64,000 nt of DNA from Nocardia bovistercoris. Its GTDB lineage: Bacteria > Actinomycetota > Actinomycetes > Mycobacteriales > Mycobacteriaceae. The stretch is taken from the NCBI RefSeq assembly GCF_015674855.1, contig NZ_JADMLG010000021.1, positions 48,308-112,307 of the forward strand, written 5' to 3'. The notes beneath the pieces were generated by a model. The model was not told the origin of the DNA. It saw only the letters and a list, made by a program, of their open reading frames with translations, and did not search any database. A program made the translations under genes and the position numbers. Below are positions 25,312-33,089 of this stretch, piece after piece (the first letter of the stretch is position 1; the number at the start of each line of letters is the position of its first letter).

Positions 25312-25350
25312 GACAGTCACATTTTCCCCACGGCATAGCGAGGAATGGCC

Positions 25351-25452
25351 ATGAGTGATGTGACCGCCAACAAGACTGTCGCCGACGACGATCTGGTCGA
25401 GGATGTGCTCGTCGAAGAGGTCTCGATCGACGGCATGTGCGGTGTCTACTGA
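25351..25452 (+). CDS. mftA: Mycofactocin precursor peptide MftA
   Basis: A 33-residue peptide with the sequence signature of mycofactocin precursors: an acidic leader (VADDDLVEDVLVEEV) and the invariant C-terminus IDGMCGVY. In known systems MftC decarboxylates and cross-links the final Val-Tyr, and MftE later releases it to form the redox cofactor mycofactocin. GCGAGGA lies six bases before the ATG at 25351; an ATG at 25345 would touch that site and is less likely. The mftB GTG begins inside its last codons (overlap 11 bp). Confidence 0.95.
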   Translation: MSDVTANKTVADDDLVEDVLVEEVSIDGMCGVY

Positions 25453-25732
25453 GTCCGCGCCCTTCGACCCGACCCTGCCCTACACCTTGGCGGGGTCGGT
25501 GTCGCTGCGGCCGGAACCCTTCGGCGCGCTGGTGTACGACTACACGACCCGCAGGCTGTCGTTCCTGAAGACGCCGCTGCTGGTCACCGTCGTCCGCGAA
25601 CTCGAACACCACCCGGACGCCATCACCGCGCTCACCGCGGCCGAAGTCCCCGCAGCCGACCACGATCGGTATCTGCGCGCCCTCACCGGATTGTGCGAAT
25701 CGGGCACCATCCATCGGCGCCGCGCGTCCTGA
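25442..25732 (+). CDS. mftB: Mycofactocin chaperone MftB
   Basis: 96 residues. RPEPFGALVYDYTTRRLSFL and the following helix VVRELEHHPD match MftB, a PqqD-like RiPP recognition element that binds the MftA leader and presents it to MftC. The GTG at 25442 is preferred because the family N-terminus (FDPTLPYTLAGSVSLRPE) begins soon after it; the longer reading from 25403 overlaps mftA deeply. It ends 17 bp before mftC. Confidence 0.92.
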   Translation: MSTESAPFDPTLPYTLAGSVSLRPEPFGALVYDYTTRRLSFLKTPLLVTVVRELEHHPDAITALTAAEVPAADHDRYLRALTGLCESGTIHRRRAS

Positions 25733-25749
25733 ATCGAACGGGATCAACC

Positions 25750-26940
25750 ATGAAACTTGTCGAGCACTTCGAATACGGCCTGGACGCCCCCATCTGCCTG
25801 ACCTGGGAGCTCACCTACGCCTGCAACCTCCAGTGCACCCACTGCCTGTCCGCCTCCGGCCGCCGCGACCCGCGCGAACTCAGCACGGCCGAATGCAAAG
25901 CCGTCATCGACGAGTTGCAGCGCATGCAGGTCTTCTACGTCAACATCGGCGGCGGTGAGCCCACCGTGCGCTCGGACTTCTGGGAACTGCTCGACTACGC
26001 CGTCGACCACGGCGTCGGGGTGAAATTCTCCACCAACGGCGTGCGCCTGACGCCCGACAAGGCGCGCCGCCTCGCCGCCACCGACTACGTCGACGTGCAG
26101 ATCTCCATCGACGGCGCCACCGCCGAGGTCAACGACGCGGTGCGCGGCGCGGGCTCCTTCGACACCGCCATGCGCGCCATGCAGAACCTCGCCGACGCGG
26201 GCTTCAAGGGCTTCAAGATCTCGGTGGTCACCACCCGCCACAATGTCGGTCAACTCGACGAGTTCAAGGCCATCGCCGACCGCTTCGACGCCCAGCTTCG
26301 CATCACCCGCCTGCGGCCCTCGGGCCGCGGCGCCGACGTGTGGCACGACCTGCACCCCACCCTCGACCAGCAGCGCGAGATCTACGACTGGCTCATCGCC
26401 AACGGCGAGAACGTGCTCACCGGCGACTCGTTCTTCCACCTCAACGCACTCGGTTCGACCCCGCTGCCCGGCCTGAACCTGTGCGGCGCGGGACGCGTGG
26501 TGTGCCTGATCGACCCCGTCGGCGACGTCTACGCCTGCCCGTTCGCCATCCACGACGAGTTCCTCGCGGGCAATGTCCGCGACCGCGGCGGCTTCGAATC
26601 GGTGTGGCGCTCCTCGGAACTGTTCACCCGCCTGCGCGAACCGCAGACCGGCGGCGCGTGCACTTCCTGCTCCGCCTTCGATTCCTGCCGCGGCGGCTGC
26701 ATGGCCGCGAAATTCTTCACCGGCCTGCCCCTGGACGGCCCCGACCCCGAATGCGTGCGCGGCAACGCGGAACTGGCCCTGGTCGGCGCGGGCGCGAACC
26801 GTCCACTGCCCGACAAGGACCACTCCCGCACCGGCGCGCGCCGCACTTCCGTTGCCCTCGGCCTGCCGACCCTGACCCCGCCCGTCGCCACGCCCGACCG
26901 CGCCTGCGACACCAGCCCCCTGGCGGGTTTCGTCCGCTGA
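25750..26940 (+). CDS. mftC: Mycofactocin radical SAM maturase MftC
   Basis: 396 residues. The radical SAM cluster is bound by Cys25, Cys29 and Cys32 (YACNLQCTHC). NIGGGEPTVR is the SAM-binding GGE motif. The C-terminal SPASM region binds auxiliary clusters (CGAGRVVCLIDP, GDVYACPF, CTSCSAFDSCRGGC). MftC oxidatively decarboxylates the MftA C-terminal Tyr and forms the Val-Tyr bond. Length is normal. Downstream is a terminator-like hairpin and a convergent gene, not mftD/E/F as usual. Confidence 0.95.
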   Translation: MKLVEHFEYGLDAPICLTWELTYACNLQCTHCLSASGRRDPRELSTAECKAVIDELQRMQVFYVNIGGGEPTVRSDFWELLDYAVDHGVGVKFSTNGVRLTPDKARRLAATDYVDVQISIDGATAEVNDAVRGAGSFDTAMRAMQNLADAGFKGFKISVVTTRHNVGQLDEFKAIADRFDAQLRITRLRPSGRGADVWHDLHPTLDQQREIYDWLIANGENVLTGDSFFHLNALGSTPLPGLNLCGAGRVVCLIDPVGDVYACPFAIHDEFLAGNVRDRGGFESVWRSSELFTRLREPQTGGACTSCSAFDSCRGGCMAAKFFTGLPLDGPDPECVRGNAELALVGAGANRPLPDKDHSRTGARRTSVALGLPTLTPPVATPDRACDTSPLAGFVR

Positions 26941-26946
26941 CACCGG

Positions 26947-26979
26947 CGCCGTCGTCCCGCATCCGGTAGGACGACGGCG
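26947..26979. terminator. Terminator between mftC and the convergent homocysteine methyltransferase gene
   Basis: CGCCGTCGTCC (26947-26957) pairs perfectly with GGACGACGGCG (26969-26979) over an 11-nt loop, six bases after the mftC stop. It closes the mft transcript after mftC. Confidence 0.75.
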
Positions 26980-27089
26980 TTCGCAGCGGCACCCGAGACC
27001 GTCGCCCGGCGCGCAACCGAGGCGGCCGCACCCGAGCCTCGACATGGACCCGGCCACCAACCGCACCACGTCGATCGCCCCGCCGAACT

Positions 27090-28067
27090 TCACACGCTGG
27101 AAGCGCTGTTCGCGGGTGACAGTTCGCGGGCCTCGGGTGCGCACGCTTCTGCCACGGCGGCGATGTGGCGGTCGTCGGTGCCGCAGCAGCCACCGAGCAC
27201 AACGAGGTTCGGAAACCGCCCGCGCAACTCGGCGTACCGCGCGCCGAGTTCGGCCGGATCACCACTGTCGAGCTCGGTGGCCTCATCGAGTTCGGCGTGA
27301 CTCGACCGCGAGGCATTGGCCCGCAGCAGCCCGATCCGCGCCGCCCACGGCTCGGACCGCAGCACCGGTTCGAAATGGTCGGGATGCGCGCAGTTGATGC
27401 CGTAGTGCACCGGATACCCCTCGGTCGCCGCGTCCACCTCGATGATCGCCGCCGACAGCGCCTGCCCGGACGGCAGCGTCCCGTCGGTCTCCACCGTGAA
27501 CCCGACCACCACCGGCATCGACTCCGCACGCGCCGCACGCACCACCCCCACGGCTTCCTCGACATGAGTCATGGTCAGCACGGTGATCAGATCCGCACCC
27601 GCACGAGCCAGCGCCGCGATCTGCGCCCGGTGATACTCCTCGGCCGCATCGACACTCATCCGCGCACCGACGTCGTATCCGTCGCCGCGCGGCCCGACAT
27701 TCCCGGAGATCACCACGTGCGTCCGCGGCGCATACTCGGCGCGAATCCCGGCGAGCAGATCCACCGCGGCGGCATTGAGAGCGACGAGCGCGTCCGCGTC
27801 GTACCCGAGGCGCGCACCCCAATCCGACGGCGCCCGCCACGTCGGGGTGTCGAGCACGATCCCGAGCCCGTGCGTATGCGCGATATCGGCGTAGTCGCGG
27901 TAGTAACCGCGCAACACATCACGCCCACCCTCGTCCTCCAACAACGGGAAGGCCGCGAAGTCGGGCAACTCGATATCTTCGTGGAATACGAGCGTGGTCT
28001 CCAACCCACCGTCGGTCAGCAGCAGCTGCCCCGCGGGCCAGGGTGCGATCGGGCGTGCGGTACTCAT
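27090..28067 (-). CDS. Homocysteine S-methyltransferase family protein
   Basis: 325 residues of the Hcy-binding domain, as in MmuM/BhmT-like enzymes that move a methyl group (for example from S-methylmethionine) to homocysteine, giving methionine. LLTDGGLETTL at the N-terminus, the zinc ligands Cys in GINCAHP and the pair in GGCCGTDDRHI are all present, so it should be catalytic. ATG start at 28067. It is a single-gene unit that converges with mftC. Confidence 0.9.
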   Translation of the reverse strand: MSTARPIAPWPAGQLLLTDGGLETTLVFHEDIELPDFAAFPLLEDEGGRDVLRGYYRDYADIAHTHGLGIVLDTPTWRAPSDWGARLGYDADALVALNAAAVDLLAGIRAEYAPRTHVVISGNVGPRGDGYDVGARMSVDAAEEYHRAQIAALARAGADLITVLTMTHVEEAVGVVRAARAESMPVVVGFTVETDGTLPSGQALSAAIIEVDAATEGYPVHYGINCAHPDHFEPVLRSEPWAARIGLLRANASRSSHAELDEATELDSGDPAELGARYAELRGRFPNLVVLGGCCGTDDRHIAAVAEACAPEARELSPANSASSV

Positions 28068-28294
28068 CGTCGGTCTCCGAGTTCGTTCGGTCGCTGTGTC
28101 TCGGATACAACGGACGCGAACCCAACCCGGTTCAACCCCTCACCGAATCCCTTTCCGACCCGCCCGCGCCCCCCCGACCCGATTCCATGAGGTCGCGGTC
28201 GGTGATCGAGGCGTCCACGAACTGGATCCTCGCCGGGATCGACCAGACGTCACCCGATGTTCCGGTGCCCGTGATCGTCACGCGGCGGTACCCG

Positions 28295-28699
28295 CTATCC
28301 CGACCGGCGACCGTACTCATCGTCGTCGACCCCCGCAGGCGACTGCTCCGCGCGTCGCGCTCGCTGTCCGCGCGCGATCTCGGTGGCGAGGGCGTCCAGG
28401 GGCTGGGCGAACTGTTCTATCGGATGGGACAGGCGGGCGAGCCAGGAGGCCGCGAGATCGACGCCCGCCGGATCGATGGCGTGGATCCGGCGGGTGCCTT
28501 CGGCTCTGACCTGGAGCAGGCCCGCGTCGCGTAGGACCTTCAGGTGTTGGGAGACCGCGGGCTGCGAGATCGGGGTGATCGCGCGTACGGCGTCGACCAC
28601 CGCGCCCGCCGACAGTTCGCCCGAGGCCACGATCTCGAGGATGCCTCGGCGCACCGGATCGCCCAGCGCTTCGAAGATCTTCGCGGCCGAAGCGTCCAT
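28295..28699 (-). CDS. ArsR-family transcriptional regulator
   Basis: 134 residues. A winged-helix ArsR domain (about 1-90) has FEALGDPVRRGILEIVASGE, the recognition helix region ISQPAVSQHLKVLRDAGLL and the wing VRAEGTRRIHAID. No metal-binding Cys motif, so it is of the SRPBCC-associated group rather than a metal sensor. Start ATG overlaps the stop of the upstream SRPBCC gene by one base (TGATG), so the pair is co-translated. It probably represses its own operon through the dyad at 29369-29388. Confidence 0.9.
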   Translation of the reverse strand: MDASAAKIFEALGDPVRRGILEIVASGELSAGAVVDAVRAITPISQPAVSQHLKVLRDAGLLQVRAEGTRRIHAIDPAGVDLAASWLARLSHPIEQFAQPLDALATEIARGQRARRAEQSPAGVDDDEYGRRSG

Positions 28700-29355
28700 C
28701 AGGAGTCGGAGCCCTCCTCGGGCACGGTCGTGTAGAACACGATGGTCTGTTCGGCGGCGGTGTGGGCGGCGATCGGTTCGTCGCCGTCGGCGGCGGCGGC
28801 TTCGGCCCATCCGGTCGCGGCGGTGCGTACGAACGCGATGCCTTCGGGGGTGGTCGGGAATTCCAGTCCGGCCGCCGGGTCGACGGGCTCTCCGCTCGCC
28901 AGGTGCAGGCCGAGCCCCATGAGCGCGAGGTCCCAGCCGACGCCGACCGCGCCAGGACCGTACTGGGTCCAGAACTCCGGGTCGACCTGCGCTTCGTGGA
29001 CCAGTTCCAGCCGGGTGCCCGCCCCGTCGACACTGAGGGTGATCTCGAGCCACGACATCTGCGGCCCCATCTCCCAGGTGACGGCGAAGCTCTCCGGCTC
29101 GTCGCACCGCTCGACCACGCCGCCCGCATTGCCTTCGAGCTGATACCGCCCGCCGACCCGCAGGTCGCCGCTGACCGGAAGGAACCAGCGCGGCAAGCGC
29201 TCGGCGTCGGTGAGCGCGTCCCACAGATCACCCCGATCGGTGGGATAGGTGCGCCGCGCGACCGCGATCCTGGTCGGCGCGCCATCGCGTGTTCCCGAGC
29301 GCACCTCCCGCGTGACCAGGCCCGCGATCGCGGTCGGATCGGTGAGCAAAGCCAT
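28699..29355 (-). CDS. SRPBCC (AHSA1-like) protein
   Basis: 218 residues. An N-terminal segment of about 30 residues precedes an SRPBCC/AHSA1 hydrophobic-ligand fold: RTYPTDRGDLWDALTDAERLPRWF, then GGRYQLEGNAGGVV and ITLSVDGAGTRLELVHEA. Genes of this family commonly lie directly before an ArsR regulator, as here. AAGGAGG gives an ideal ribosome-binding site 6 bases before the ATG. The ligand is unknown. Confidence 0.88.
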   Translation of the reverse strand: MALLTDPTAIAGLVTREVRSGTRDGAPTRIAVARRTYPTDRGDLWDALTDAERLPRWFLPVSGDLRVGGRYQLEGNAGGVVERCDEPESFAVTWEMGPQMSWLEITLSVDGAGTRLELVHEAQVDPEFWTQYGPGAVGVGWDLALMGLGLHLASGEPVDPAAGLEFPTTPEGIAFVRTAATGWAEAAAADGDEPIAAHTAAEQTIVFYTTVPEEGSDS

Positions 29356-29368
29356 GTCGAACCTCCTT

Positions 29369-29388
29369 ATATAAGTTTGAGCTTATAT
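29369..29388. promoter_or_regulatory. ArsR operator candidate
   Basis: ATATAAG (29369-29375) and CTTATAT (29382-29388) form a perfect inverted repeat with a 6-bp spacer, only 14 bp upstream of the SRPBCC start. Size, A+T content and position fit an autoregulatory ArsR site overlapping the promoter. Confidence 0.6.
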
Positions 29389-29589
29389 TACACACGATAG
29401 CCGATCCTGCCACCTGCGACGGCACGAGCGCGGGCCGCATCGCGATGAACACGACCGACGATGCCGAAGACAGGCGAGACGACACCGAGGCCAGAACTCA
29501 CGGCGACCTACCGTCAGCCATGCGTCGGCGGCCCGGCATCGCCCACAGCCTCGTGTCACCTCGCGACCTCGCGGTGCCCGCAATCGCGC

Positions 29590-29705
29590 TACGGCTACGT
29601 GACGGAACACCCGATTTCCCGAATGTGGGCCGATACCCGCGTACAGATGATCTACGCGGGTACCACCGAGATCACCGACCACATCGCGCGGTCCCGACTC
29701 GCGCG
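29590..29705 (+). pseudogene. Relic of an acyl-CoA dehydrogenase C-terminus
   Basis: The plus-strand frame reads YGYVTEHPISRMWADTRV followed by QMIYAGTTEITDHIARS. This is the hallmark C-terminal helix-loop of acyl-CoA dehydrogenases (GYGYxxEyPveR..RDaR...IYeGTsEI...IaR), including the FAD-binding RDxR-like segment and the GT-EI motif. The rest of the about 380-residue enzyme is absent upstream. It is thus a fragment left by deletion or an insertion event; it reads on in frame into the next gene but lacks any start of its own. Confidence 0.7.
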
Positions 29706-29754
29706 GCGGTCGACACCAGGACCGCGAACCGGTCCGCTCCGGAGAGGATGCGAG

Positions 29755-30651
29755 ATGCGAGTACTCGTCGCGGGCTCCACCGGTTTCATCGGCAGGCGCC
29801 TGTGCCCGGCGTTGGAGAAGGCGGGCCACGAAGTGCACGCCATGACCCGGCACCCCGAGCGCTATAAGGGCGCGGGAACCGCCGTCGGCGCGGACGTGTC
29901 CGACCCGGCGTCGCTGCGCGCGGCGCTGGACGGCCGCGAGAGCGCCTACTACCTCGTGCATTCCCTCGCCTCCTCCGACTTCCGCCGCCGCGACGCCGAC
30001 GCGGCCCGCGAATTCGGCGCGGCCGCCGCGGCGGCGGGCCTCACCCGCATCGTCTACCTCGGCGGTCTCGGCGACGACCGCGACGACCTTTCGGCGCACC
30101 TGCGCAGCCGCCGCGAAGTCGAGGGACTGCTCGGCGCGGCGGGCGTGCCGGTCACCACGTTGCGCGCCGGGATCATCGTCGGCGACGGCGGCATCTCCTG
30201 GGAGATCACCCGCCAACTGGTCGAGCACCTGCCCGCGATGGTCACTCCGCGCTGGGTGCGCACGCGTACCCAGCCGATCGCGGTGGACGATGTGATCCGC
30301 TACCTGGTCGGCATCCTCGACATCCCCGAGACGGCCGGGAAGACCTTCGAGATCGGCGGGGCCGACGTGCTCGAATACATCGATATGTTGCGCCGGGTGG
30401 CGCGCATCGAGGGGCGCAGGCTCGCGGTGGTCCCCGTGCCGATGCTCTCACCGCGACTGTCCTCGCTGTGGCTGGCGCTGGTCACCGATGTCGATTCACG
30501 CACCGGCCGGTCACTGGTCGATTCCATGGTCAACGAGGTGGTGGTGCGCGACGACGGCATCCGGGAATTCCTGCCGTTCGAGCCCATCGGCTACGACGAG
30601 GCCGTGCTGCGCGCGCTCGGCGAGCGGGTCGGGATCCGGCACGCCTCATGA
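29755..30651 (+). CDS. NAD(P)-binding atypical SDR family protein
   Basis: 298 residues. A Rossmann fold begins at once (RVLVAGSTGFIGRRLCPALE, the GxxGxxG motif of NmrA/Ycf39-like atypical SDRs). VYYLVHSLASSDFRRRD-like and RIVYLGGLGDDRDDLSAHL segments and ADVLEYIDMLRRVARI mark the group of 'NAD(P)H-binding' proteins, some of which carry a C-terminal DUF2867. The canonical YxxxK pair is not evident. GGAGAGG precedes the ATG by 7 bases. It overlaps the CPBP protease gene by 4 bp (ATGA). Confidence 0.85.
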   Translation: MRVLVAGSTGFIGRRLCPALEKAGHEVHAMTRHPERYKGAGTAVGADVSDPASLRAALDGRESAYYLVHSLASSDFRRRDADAAREFGAAAAAAGLTRIVYLGGLGDDRDDLSAHLRSRREVEGLLGAAGVPVTTLRAGIIVGDGGISWEITRQLVEHLPAMVTPRWVRTRTQPIAVDDVIRYLVGILDIPETAGKTFEIGGADVLEYIDMLRRVARIEGRRLAVVPVPMLSPRLSSLWLALVTDVDSRTGRSLVDSMVNEVVVRDDGIREFLPFEPIGYDEAVLRALGERVGIRHAS

Positions 30652-31313
30652 TCCGTATGCCGAAACGCTTGCGCGACAAGATCACCCGCCCCGAACCGAC
30701 ACCGATGCACGGCCACCCGTATCGGGTCGCCGGTGTGGCCGCGGTCGGCACCGGATTACTCGGCGCGTCGCTGTCCACCCCGCCCGGCAGCACCGCGTTC
30801 TACGGACTCACCGCCGCCACCGCCGCCACCTGGACCGTCGGCGGCCTCGCCGCGACACCACGCGGGCTCCCCGCACGCCGGGAGCCGATCCTCACGCCGG
30901 TTCTCACCGGATTCGCCGCTTTCGGCGTCTTCTACGGCTGTGCCCTCGTGGTGCGCCGAATCCCGTTCCTGCGCAGAGCGATCGCCGGAGTGTTCCGCTA
31001 CACCGAACGCGCACCCACCCCGCCGGTGCTGCTCACCGCCCTCGCCAACGGCGCCGCCGAGGAAGTGTTCTTCCGCGGCGCCGTCTACGCGGCGGCGGGT
31101 CGCCATCCGGTCCCGGTGTCGAGCCTGATCTACGTGCTGACCACTTCGGCCACCCGCAACCCCGCGCTCATCCTGGCCGCCGTCGTCATGGGACCGCTCT
31201 TCGGCATGCAGCGCCGTCTCACCGGGGGCATCCGCGCGCCGATCCTGACCCACCTGACCTGGTCCACCCTCATGATCCACTACCTGCCGCCACTGTTCGC
31301 CACCGAGCCGTGA
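30648..31313 (+). CDS. CPBP-family intramembrane glutamic endopeptidase
   Basis: 221 residues with several membrane helices (GVAAVGTGLLGASL; VLTGFAAFGVFYGCALVV; ALILAAVVMGPLFGM; HLTWSTLMIHYLPPLF). The catalytic motif EEVFFRG (ANGAAEEVFFRGAVY) and the later HLTW His define CPBP/Abi proteases related to Rce1. ATGA overlap with the SDR gene suggests a joint function. Substrate unknown; roles range from protein maturation to bacteriocin immunity. Confidence 0.88.
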   Translation: MIRMPKRLRDKITRPEPTPMHGHPYRVAGVAAVGTGLLGASLSTPPGSTAFYGLTAATAATWTVGGLAATPRGLPARREPILTPVLTGFAAFGVFYGCALVVRRIPFLRRAIAGVFRYTERAPTPPVLLTALANGAAEEVFFRGAVYAAAGRHPVPVSSLIYVLTTSATRNPALILAAVVMGPLFGMQRRLTGGIRAPILTHLTWSTLMIHYLPPLFATEP

Positions 31314-31597
31314 CCACCGTCAGAGACGACCGAAATCCAGAGGCGGATAACGAATTTCAGTATCCCGATATTCGTGGCGCACACACAGCCGGCAGGGTTC
31401 ACAGCGCAGCAGCGAGCGAGCGATATCCGACTCGGTGGGCCCCGACGACCAGGCCGACCATCGAATGAGCTTGTCCCACAGCCTCATCATGTCCCACCAC
31501 CGCACGGAGCCCCCTCGGGATTCACCCGAGATTCTACGCCCCGCCTGTGCGGTCACAGCAGGAAACAGCAGGTGAGCGCTGCGGACACGCCGAGTTG

Positions 31598-32344
31598 TCA
31601 GTGCGCGGCGGCGTGTTCGCGGGCGAGTTCGACCGCGCGCCGGACGCCGCCGGTCCACACCGCACCGTGCCCAGGCACCACCACATCGGCATCGACCGAC
31701 TCGAAAGCCGCCAGACCGTCGACCGCGCGCGAGGTGGAGTGGTTGAAGAAATCGGGCAGGAGCTGCGGACCGGAAGTCGGCGCGGTGGGATGCGCGGTGA
31801 CCAGCGCGTCACCGGTGGCCAGGACGCCCGCGACGGGCAGATGGAATCCGCTGTGCCCGGAGGTGTGGCCGGGGGTGGCGATCGGTATCGGTGACCCCGG
31901 CAGGTCGAGCGCCCCCTCGACCGGAAACGGCTGGATGTGCGGCGCGATGTTCTCACGCAGCCCGCCCGCCCGCGCGATCCGCACCGCCCACGCCGCCGTC
32001 CTCGGCTTCCACGCACGCGAGATCACGTCGAGCGCGGTGGCCGTTTCGTGGTATTCGCCGCGCGCGTGCCCGACTTCGGCGGGGGCGGTGTAGGCGGGCG
32101 TCCCGTACCGGGTGTGCAGGTAGGCGAGCGCCCCGATGTGGTCGAGGTGGGCGTGGCTGAGCAGTACCGCGGTGATGTCCTCGGGTCGGTGCCCGAGCGC
32201 GCGCACGGACTCCTCGATGACCGCCGCGTCGCCGAGCCATCCGGCGTCGATCAGGGTCAGCGCGTCGCCGTCACGGGCCAGCACCATCGCGACCTCGGTT
32301 CCCTGGATGCGAAACACGTCATCGGCGACCTGGTCATACCGCAT
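31598..32344 (-). CDS. MBL-fold metallo-hydrolase
   Basis: 248 residues. The zinc-binding signature SHAHLDHIGA (HxHxDH), the later His in TPGHTSGHSG, the metal-bridging Asp in ATGDALVT and the final His in VPGHGAV are all present, so a binuclear metallo-beta-lactamase-fold hydrolase is expected. GGGAG eight bases upstream supports the ATG at 32344. The substrate is not evident; close relatives act on lactones, thioesters or nucleotides. Confidence 0.88.
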   Translation of the reverse strand: MRYDQVADDVFRIQGTEVAMVLARDGDALTLIDAGWLGDAAVIEESVRALGHRPEDITAVLLSHAHLDHIGALAYLHTRYGTPAYTAPAEVGHARGEYHETATALDVISRAWKPRTAAWAVRIARAGGLRENIAPHIQPFPVEGALDLPGSPIPIATPGHTSGHSGFHLPVAGVLATGDALVTAHPTAPTSGPQLLPDFFNHSTSRAVDGLAAFESVDADVVVPGHGAVWTGGVRRAVELAREHAAAH

Positions 32345-32510
32345 GGCCGGAAACTCCCATCGAGGAACAGTAGACCCGAAATCTAGCACCGCGCCCGCAG
32401 CGCCTCGATCGGCCACCCGCCGCCAGTCCGGTTGTATGGTGAACCTCCGCAACCGATTTGCGCCCGCGTGTGCAACCTCGCCATCGCCGACGGGTGTCCG
32501 GCCGCAAGAG

Positions 32511-33089
32511 TCAGCGCCGCGACCGCCCGAGCGCGCCGACGAGCGCGGGGGCGACGAACTGTTCGAGCATGGCGCGTTCGTCGTGCGCGTCACGACCGGG
32601 CGCGGTGAGCAGCGACAGGATGATTCGCGCCGCCCAGCGCGCCGAGCGCGAGCGTTCCGCGTCGTCGGAACCGGTGTCGGGCAGCAGGCCCGCGGCGATG
32701 GCCTCGATCACGTCGGAGCCCTGACCGATCGCGTTGGCCAGGCCCGCGTCGCCCGCGGTGAACCAGGCGATCAGCGTCGGGTCGGCGCGCACGACCCGCA
32801 GCGAGGTGAGCATGGCGACCACGATCCGTTCGGTCGGGTCCTCGATGCCCGCGATCTCCTCGGCCACCGCCGCCGCGACCCGGCGCGCCTCGCGGTGTAC
32901 GAAGGCGATCCGCAGCGACTGCCGGTTCGGGAAGTAGCGGTACAGCGTGGCGCGCGAGCAGCCCGCCGCGCGCGCCACCTCACCCATGCCGGTGGCGCCG
33001 ACGCCGCGTTCGACGAACAGCCCGGCCGCGGCGTCGAGGATCTGTTCGGCGGCGATGTCGGCGCGTGCGGGCCGCAGCCAGTCGGTCAC
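32511..33089 (-). CDS. TetR-family transcriptional regulator
   Basis: 192 residues. The N-terminal TetR DNA-binding domain reads AAEQILDAAAGLFVERGV, then GATGMGEVARAAGCSRATLYRYFPNRQSLRIAFVHRE. The remaining helices form the ligand-binding half. Its GTG at 33089 overlaps the stop of the P450 gene (GTGA), so it is translated with that P450 and probably represses it in response to its substrate. The dyad at 34331-34352, upstream of the P450 gene, is a candidate operator. Confidence 0.9.
   Translation of the reverse strand: MTDWLRPARADIAAEQILDAAAGLFVERGVGATGMGEVARAAGCSRATLYRYFPNRQSLRIAFVHREARRVAAAVAEEIAGIEDPTERIVVAMLTSLRVVRADPTLIAWFTAGDAGLANAIGQGSDVIEAIAAGLLPDTGSDDAERSRSARWAARIILSLLTAPGRDAHDERAMLEQFVAPALVGALGRSRR

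Larger units (their letters stand above)
29356..29754. other. Intergenic region with operator and gene relic
   Basis: Contains the ArsR operator (29369-29388) and, further right, a short in-frame relic of an acyl-CoA dehydrogenase C-terminus (29590-29705). GGAGAGG at 29741-29747 is the ribosome-binding site of the next gene. Nothing else recognised. Confidence 0.6.
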
